Shown here: positions 43,322-47,105 of the stretch, piece by piece | Position numbering within the stretch: the stretch's first letter is position 1 | Layout of the letters: every line of letters starts with the position of its first letter | From: JANYCG01 sp031431035 | GTDB lineage: Bacteria; Pseudomonadota; Gammaproteobacteria; Burkholderiales; Burkholderiaceae_C | Direction: 5' to 3' | Assembly (NCBI GenBank): GCA_031431035.1 | Contig: JANPCR010000028.1 | Coordinates: 1 to 47,105, forward strand | Length of the DNA: 47,105 nucleotides | Program-made: the position numbers and the translations under genes | The notes under the pieces: generated by a model | What the model saw: only the letters and a program-made list of their open reading frames with translations | Databases searched by the model: none | What the model was told of the DNA's origin: nothing

Positions 43322-43885
43322 TTAAGGCATCGTGGCTGTGTAGGTCACGCGACCGTTGTACTGACCTTCTGGAACCGACACAGTGTTGTCGTAGGCGAAT
43401 GTCCAAACACCGGTTTGGTTAACGATCCGGGCGGCAGCTGTCAGTGTCGCTGTGTTGTTGATTGCCGGGTTGGCGAATGTGCCCGTTCCGGCTGGCAGGA
43501 TTTGGGACCAAGGAATGATGTCGCCTGGGGTATTGACCAATCCTGCGCCCGAACCTACGTTGACCAGAGTAATGTCACCGCCGTTGCCGAAGACGCGGGT
43601 GTTGATCGTGCCGCCAGTGCTCACACCGGCCACGTTGGCACCAGGGGTGATGACGTCAGCAGGCAACACGTCGAAATCCACACGGTTGATCGTGCCAACG
43701 TTGATGAACTCAGTACCCGTGCCAACTTGCAAAAACAGCACTTTAGGAACGTTAATACGGAAGTCAAGGCGGGCAACTGCACCGGGGGTCACGGCAGCAG
43801 CGCCCGTGACAAAGTTGGACTCAGCTTGAGCGGAGACTGCAGCACCAACAACAGCCAGTGCGAGGAGGGTCCTGACGAATTTCAT
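43322..43885 (-). CDS. Secreted subunit-like paralogue 1 (sigma-54 promoter)
   Basis: The 187-residue protein has a signal peptide (MKFVRTLLALAVVGAAVSAQ, cleavage after AQA) and a beta-rich mature part without cysteines. Features shared with the other paralogues are ARLDFRINVPKVLFLQVGTG, VFGNGGDITL, IPWSQILP, and the C-terminal WTFAYDN..EGQYNGRVTYTA. The family is not recognised; the C-terminal strand resembles Ig-like pilin or WxL-type domains. It is probably a secreted structural subunit handled by the chaperone and usher-like genes. The ATG at 43883-43885 opens the signal peptide; a sigma-54 promoter lies 54 bp upstream. Confidence 0.75.
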   Translation of the reverse strand: MKFVRTLLALAVVGAAVSAQAESNFVTGAAAVTPGAVARLDFRINVPKVLFLQVGTGTEFINVGTINRVDFDVLPADVITPGANVAGVSTGGTINTRVFGNGGDITLVNVGSGAGLVNTPGDIIPWSQILPAGTGTFANPAINNTATLTAAARIVNQTGVWTFAYDNTVSVPEGQYNGRVTYTATMP

Positions 43886-43938
43886 GGGGTAACCTTTCAG
43901 TAGTGAGCCCACATGAGTTCGGGGCTGATAACCTATCT

Positions 43939-43955
43939 AAGCAATTGGTGTGCCA
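43939..43955 (-). promoter_or_regulatory. Sigma-54 promoter of subunit gene 1
   Basis: On the minus strand it reads TGGCACACCAATTGCTT: the -24 TGGCAC and -12 TTGC with 5-bp spacing, matching the RpoN consensus. The -12 GC lies about 56 bp from the start codon. Confidence 0.85.
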
Positions 43956-44058
43956 GGTTTTTGGTGGTGTTTTCAGACTCGAAGCCGTGAAGTTGTTCAC
44001 GAATTGGCGGTCAGAAGGCCCCTTTTACCCAATCCACCTCGTTTCAAAATTTTCGATA

Positions 44059-44103
44059 TTCGCATTTTGCAAGTGAATCACGTATTTATTTGCAAATTGC
44101 GAA
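44059..44103. promoter_or_regulatory. Paired 14-bp boxes upstream of subunit gene 1 (candidate enhancer sites)
   Basis: TTCGCATTTTGCAA (44059-44072, the reverse complement of TTGCAAAATGCGAA) and TTGCAAATTGCGAA (44090-44103) have centres 31 bp apart. They lie about 124 and 155 bp upstream of the -12 element, the usual range for sigma-54 activator sites. Confidence 0.6.
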
Positions 44104-44216
44104 ATTCTCAGGGAGATAGGGCTTGAGTCACGGTGTCACGACCGATAGAGGGATTCTTTGCCCCCCAGGCTCATCGATTACGGAACCCTCAATTCAAACC
44201 AACCTCACAAGTAAAA

Positions 44217-44249
44217 AAGCACACTTCAGGCTAGAGCCGAAGTGTGCTT
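44217..44249 (-). terminator. Terminator after the 44274-44837 subunit gene
   Basis: An AAGCACACTTC/GAAGTGTGCTT stem (11 bp) with an 11-nt loop is followed on the minus strand by a T-run, 25 bp past the stop. Confidence 0.85.
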
Positions 44250-44273
44250 GAGAAGAGATCTGCTTGCTTTGAC

Positions 44274-44837
44274 TTACAGCACGGTGGCCGTGTACGTTAC
44301 CTGCCCCAGGTAGCTTCCTTCCGGGGTGGTGGAAATGTTGTCATAGGCAAACGCCCAGGTGCCAGACCGGCTCACGATGCGACCCACGGCGGTGACGGTG
44401 CTTGACGAATTGATCGCGGGGTTGGCGAAAGTACCGCCAATCGAGCTTGGCAAAATTTCCGACCAGGCGATGGTATCGGGGCCGCTGACCAGGCCTGAGC
44501 CTGATCCCACGGTGCTCAATGAGACGTTGCCACCATTGCCAAAAATACGGGCGGTGATGACGCCTGCCGAGCCCACGCCATTGACGTTGGCGCCGGGTGT
44601 CAAAACCGCCGTCGCAGGCACAGTGAACACCACCTCATCAACCGTGGGGACGTCAGTGAAATCGATACCTGAACCTACCCGCAAATACAGTACTTTGGGC
44701 ACATTGATGCGAAAGTCCAGGCGGGCCACTGCGCCTGGGGACACGGCTGCTGCGCCCGTGACGATATTGGATTCGGCTTGCGCAGACATCGCAGTGCCAA
44801 TGGCAGCCAGTGCGAGGAGGGTTTGGACGAATTTCAT
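44274..44837 (-). CDS. Secreted subunit-like paralogue 2 (sigma-54 promoter)
   Basis: The 187-residue protein is the closest relative of the 43322-43885 product, with the same length and the same signal peptide type (MKFVQTLLALAAIGTAMSAQ). Shared parts are ARLDFRINVPKVLYLRVGSG, IFGNGGNVSL, TIAWSEILPS and the C-terminal WAFAYDN..EGSYLGQVTYTA. There is no cysteine in the mature part. Function unknown; it is probably a secreted structural subunit that may be expressed as an alternative to paralogue 1. It is flanked by its own terminator and sigma-54 promoter and so is a single-gene transcription unit. Confidence 0.75.
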   Translation of the reverse strand: MKFVQTLLALAAIGTAMSAQAESNIVTGAAAVSPGAVARLDFRINVPKVLYLRVGSGIDFTDVPTVDEVVFTVPATAVLTPGANVNGVGSAGVITARIFGNGGNVSLSTVGSGSGLVSGPDTIAWSEILPSSIGGTFANPAINSSSTVTAVGRIVSRSGTWAFAYDNISTTPEGSYLGQVTYTATVL

Positions 44838-44888
44838 AGTTTTCGCTTTCTTGGTTTGGCTCAGAAAATTAGAGTCTGGAGCCTAGTT

Positions 44889-44905
44889 ATGCAAATGACG
44901 TGCCA
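44889..44905 (-). promoter_or_regulatory. Sigma-54 promoter of subunit gene 2
   Basis: On the minus strand it reads TGGCACGTCATTTGCAT, a near-perfect -24/-12 match. The -12 GC lies 54 bp from the start codon. Confidence 0.87.
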
Positions 44906-45050
44906 GGTTTGTTGGGTCCGCGCCGGGTCATATGCAGGTCTGTGGTGGGTCTGTTGTGGGTCTGTTGCGGGTGAAATTCGCGCTTTGACTCCAGATTTCG
45001 CCATTTCAAGCGGACTTGAGCCTGCCTTTATAGTCGCAAACAAAGTTTGA

Positions 45051-45095
45051 TCGCAAAATGCGAAAAAAAATCATCTTTTCATTGCAATTTGCGAA
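45051..45095. promoter_or_regulatory. Paired 14-bp boxes upstream of subunit gene 2 (candidate enhancer sites)
   Basis: TCGCAAAATGCGAA (45051-45064) and TTGCAATTTGCGAA (45082-45095) have centres 31 bp apart, the same spacing as upstream of gene 1. They lie about 166 and 197 bp upstream of the -12 element. Confidence 0.6.
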
Positions 45096-45189
45096 AAGTT
45101 GGCCAGAGGGACAGCCCGAAGTGGCAAATTCCGACCGTTGAGTTGTCGAACCCAGAGTCAGCTCTGAGCAGAGTGCTCCACCGAATTAC

Positions 45190-45293
45190 TATAAAATATA
45201 TAGCAAACTAGTCAATATACTGGAGAGCTAGAGTTCTATTTCATTGATATTTTCGATGCTTTTTTAAAAAAAGAACCTGCAGGTTCTTTTTTT
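45190..45293 (+). repeat. Dispersed repeat, copy D, with terminator-like palindrome
   Basis: On the plus strand it shows TATAAAATATATAGCAAACT, the core GAGAGCTAGAG, then the GAACCTGCAGGTTC palindrome with 7-base A and T flanks (45266-45293). It lies downstream of the subunit gene at 45395 and is inverted relative to it. Its symmetric palindrome may act as a second terminator. Confidence 0.85.
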
Positions 45294-45309
45294 GCAAAAA
45301 CCAATGAAA

Positions 45310-45338
45310 AACGCACTTCAAGGTGATTGAAGTGCGTT
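45310..45338 (-). terminator. Terminator after the tandem subunit pair
   Basis: An AACGCACTTCA/TGAAGTGCGTT stem (11 bp) with a 7-nt loop is followed on the minus strand by a short T-run, 57 bp past the stop at 45395. The repeat copy D follows as a further hairpin. Confidence 0.75.
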
Positions 45339-45394
45339 GTAAGAAAGCCCACGAACCGGGCGCGAATGCCCTCTTCTGCCTAAGTGCCTTCAGG

Positions 45395-45970
45395 TCAAGG
45401 CAGCGCAGCGGTGTAGGTCACGGTGCCGTTGTAGGTGCCAGCGCCTTTGATCACGTCGTTCAGGTAGTTGAAGTTCCAGGTCGCGGTTTGGTCCACCACG
45501 CCAAGGACCGCAGTCAAGGTGGATATTGCACCGGACACGCCGTTGCCGATGGCTGGATGAGGCAACGCGCCTACGGCAGTCGGGGCAATCTGCGTCCAGG
45601 GAATGGGGGTCAGACCTGTGTTGGTCAAACCGCCCGACGTGCCGTTGGCTGAGAAGCTGACGTTACCGCCGTTGCCCAAGACACGTGCCACCACACCACC
45701 TGCGGGTACGGTCACACCAGCCACGTCCGCGCCTGAGCCGACATCAGCGACAGGCACCGTGAATGTCACGGTGTCAACCGCTGTGTTGACGGCGAAGTTG
45801 GTCCCCGAGCCGACGCGCAAAAAGATGATGCGCGGCACGATGATGCTGAAATTCAAGCGGGCCGACGTAGACAAACCTGCGGCAGCGCCCGAATTGATGT
45901 TCGACTCAGCCTGGGCTGAGAAAGCCGCACCGACCACAGCCAGTGCGAGGAGTTGTTTAGCGAATTTCAT
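45395..45970 (-). CDS. Secreted subunit-like paralogue 3, second of tandem pair
   Basis: The 191-residue protein differs from the 46008-46583 product at nine positions, all within the first 83 residues; the last 108 residues are identical. It has a signal peptide (cleavage near AQAES), ARLNFSIIVPRIIFLRVGSG, VLGNGGNVSFSANGTSGG, IPWTQIAPTAVGALPHPAIG and a C-terminal WNFNYLNDVI..GTYNGTVTYTA. There are no cysteines in the mature part. It follows the upstream copy after 37 bp with a GGAGC ribosome-binding site and no own promoter, so it is cotranscribed. Probable secreted structural subunit. Confidence 0.75.
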   Translation of the reverse strand: MKFAKQLLALAVVGAAFSAQAESNINSGAAAGLSTSARLNFSIIVPRIIFLRVGSGTNFAVNTAVDTVTFTVPVADVGSGADVAGVTVPAGGVVARVLGNGGNVSFSANGTSGGLTNTGLTPIPWTQIAPTAVGALPHPAIGNGVSGAISTLTAVLGVVDQTATWNFNYLNDVIKGAGTYNGTVTYTAALP

Positions 45971-46007
45971 AATGTGCTCCGGTACTGTTCAGTTGAGTAG
46001 CTGGCAA

Positions 46008-46583
46008 TCAAGGAAGCGCGGCGGTGTAGGTCACAGTGCCGTTGTAGGTGCCAGCGCCTTTGATCACGTCGTTCAGGTAGTTGAAGTTCCAGGTCGCGGT
46101 TTGGTCCACCACGCCCAGGACTGCGGTCAAGGTGGATATCGCACCGGACACGCCGTTGCCGATGGCTGGGTGAGGCAACGCGCCTACGGCAGTCGGGGCA
46201 ATCTGCGTCCAGGGAATGGGGGTCAGACCCGTGTTGGTCAAACCGCCCGACGTGCCGTTGGCTGAGAAGCTCACGTTACCGCCGTTCCCCAAAACACGCG
46301 CTACCACGCCACCTGCGGGTACGGTCACGCCTGCTATGTCTGTTCCCGTGCCGACATCGGCGTCAGGCACTGTGAATGTCACGGTGTCTACCGCCGTGTT
46401 GACGGCGAAGTTAGTCCCCGAGCCAACGCGCAAAAAGATGATGCGTGGAATGATCACGCTGAAATTCAAGCGGGCTGTGGTCGACAAACCTGGGGCTGCG
46501 CCTGAATTGATGTTGGACTCGGCTTGAGCGGACATTGCAGCGCCAACGACGGCCAGTGCGAGGAGTTGTTTAGCGAATTTCAT
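46008..46583 (-). CDS. Secreted subunit-like paralogue 4, first of tandem pair (sigma-54 promoter)
   Basis: The 191-residue protein has signal peptide MKFAKQLLALAVVGAAMSAQ and the same mature fold features as the next gene. The ATG at 46581-46583 opens the signal peptide; a longer frame upstream is not supported. A sigma-54 promoter lies 54 bp upstream. The unit is offset from its copy by 613 bp. The 3' halves still carry scattered synonymous differences while the protein is identical there, suggesting selection on the C-terminal half. Family and function are not recognised; it is probably a secreted structural subunit. Confidence 0.75.
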   Translation of the reverse strand: MKFAKQLLALAVVGAAMSAQAESNINSGAAPGLSTTARLNFSVIIPRIIFLRVGSGTNFAVNTAVDTVTFTVPDADVGTGTDIAGVTVPAGGVVARVLGNGGNVSFSANGTSGGLTNTGLTPIPWTQIAPTAVGALPHPAIGNGVSGAISTLTAVLGVVDQTATWNFNYLNDVIKGAGTYNGTVTYTAALP

Positions 46584-46634
46584 GAACTTGCCCTTTCTGA
46601 ATGAGCCCCGATGCTGGGGCAGGATGATCCAGAT

Positions 46635-46651
46635 ACGCAACTAGCGTGCCA
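46635..46651 (-). promoter_or_regulatory. Sigma-54 promoter of the tandem subunit pair
   Basis: On the minus strand it reads TGGCACGCTAGTTGCGT, with the -24 TGGCAC and -12 TTGC at 5-bp spacing. The -12 GC is 54 bp from the start codon, exactly as for gene 2. Confidence 0.85.
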
Positions 46652-46731
46652 TTAGATTCAGCAAATCAACGTGAATGTGTTGCGTAACATCAACATTTCA
46701 GCCTGAACCTCTTGCCAGAAACACGCAATCG

Positions 46732-46810
46732 TTGCAAATTGCAAAAGACTCGCCTTCAATTCACCTTCAACTCGCCTTCCAACTCGCCTTTGACAATTCG
46801 CATTTTGCAA
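46732..46810. promoter_or_regulatory. Two 14-bp boxes upstream of the tandem pair (candidate enhancer sites)
   Basis: TTGCAAATTGCAAA (46732-46745) and TTCGCATTTTGCAA (46797-46810, reverse complement TTGCAAAATGCGAA) have centres 65 bp apart. The second lies about 166 bp upstream of the -12 element, equal to the nearer box of gene 2. The boxes also lie upstream of the divergent receiver-domain gene. Confidence 0.55.
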
Positions 46811-46925
46811 AAACTCACGCCCACGCCCGCTTTCACGCCCTCCACCTCGCCAACCTTCTCACCCTCCACTTCGCCCTCTTCCACGCCCTCTTCCACGCCA
46901 CCATCCACGCCTCCAGCAAGCCCCA
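46748..46925 (+). repeat. Low-complexity C/T-rich imperfect repeat upstream of the receiver-domain gene
   Basis: Repeated CTCGCCTTC- and CACGCCCTC-like units run for about 180 bp. In the frame of the following gene the part from 46805 is open and would encode a Pro/Ser/Thr-rich stretch, so it could be an N-terminal extension from a TTG start. I favour the ATG at 46928. Confidence 0.5.
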
Positions 46926-46927
46926 CC

Positions 46928-47105
46928 ATGTCTGCCCCCCAAATCGCTTCCCTCTTTCCTGGACTGCGCGTGCTGGTGGTAGAGGACTTGATTGCTTTGG
47001 CGATTCAATACAGAACGCTGGCCGCCAGGCTGGAAGTGCAGGTCACCACCGCTGGCACCATGGCCGAAGCCAAGCGCCAGGTGCAACTTGGCCCTTGGCA
47101 CGCGG
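46928..47105 (+). CDS. Response-regulator receiver domain protein, N-terminal part (partial)
   Basis: The frame from ATG 46928 runs off the window after 59 codons. LRVLVVEDLIALAIQYRTLA is the first strand and acidic pocket of a CheY-like receiver domain; the phosphorylation aspartate and any output domain lie beyond the window. It is divergent from the sigma-54-controlled subunit genes and shares their upstream boxes. It could be an NtrC-type enhancer-binding activator with an AAA+ domain, but a different response regulator or hybrid protein is possible. Confidence 0.75.
   Translation, partial: MSAPQIASLFPGLRVLVVEDLIALAIQYRTLAARLEVQVTTAGTMAEAKRQVQLGPWHA

Overview
The window looks like chromosomal DNA of a betaproteobacterium of the order Burkholderiales, most likely family Comamonadaceae (Rhodoferax/Polaromonas/Limnohabitans-like). 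This is inferred from the protein families, the gene neighbourhoods (pepN-fbp, a Bug-type binding protein) and intergenic repeats I recall from that family; no database was searched. The DNA is GC-rich and densely coding, and most genes have clear housekeeping assignments.

Region 1 (1-1900) holds the 3' end of argG, then an accessory patch. The patch contains an AT-rich dispersed repeat, an orphan 21-bp operator-like palindrome, and one unrecognised gene (possible PD-(D/E)XK-like nuclease) bounded by about 174-bp inverted repeats, followed by a 20-bp tandem repeat. Region 2 (1900-10900) carries murB, yajQ, a retropepsin-like protease, a degenerate HD-domain protein, plsY, an M20 carboxypeptidase, a PEP-CTERM-anchored SGNH hydrolase, purU and a Tas-type aldo/keto reductase. 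Region 3 (10900-22300) carries an S41 lipoprotein protease, an acyl-CoA synthetase, an alpha/beta hydrolase, prfB with its programmed +1 frameshift, a HAD phosphatase, pepN, fbp, tRNA-Thr(CGT) and mtnP.

Region 4 (22500-27100) is a compact arsenosugar-type locus: arsS and two partner transferases on the plus strand, and an ArsM-like methyltransferase plus a PiT phosphate (arsenate?) transporter on the minus strand. Region 5 (27200-39050) has elyC-like, corC-like, apaH, rhlE and ypfJ genes, then a coupled pcp / adenosine-deaminase-like / Bug binding protein / nucleoside hydrolase operon that suggests nucleoside salvage, two small lipoproteins and dcd.

Region 6 (39100-47105) is the most interesting part. 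A translationally coupled four-gene operon encodes a secreted subunit-like protein, a second small secreted protein, a PapD-like periplasmic chaperone and an outer-membrane usher-like barrel with a C-terminal prealbumin-like domain. Upstream lie four paralogous secreted subunits of about 190 residues, two of them a recent tandem duplication. Three of the subunit promoters are near-perfect sigma-54 (-24/-12) promoters at almost the same distance from their start codons. Each is preceded by a pair of copies of a 14-bp motif (TTGCAAAWTGCGAA), as expected for enhancer sites. The window ends inside a divergent gene that begins with a response-regulator receiver domain and could encode the enhancer-binding activator. 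The whole looks like a sigma-54-controlled surface-fibre or secreted-subunit system that I do not recognise as a described type.

A composite dispersed repeat (AT-rich hairpin, GAGAGCTAGAG core and, in three of four copies, a GAACCTGCAGGTTC terminator-like hairpin) occurs four times across the window. It probably serves as a transcription terminator at several gene ends.
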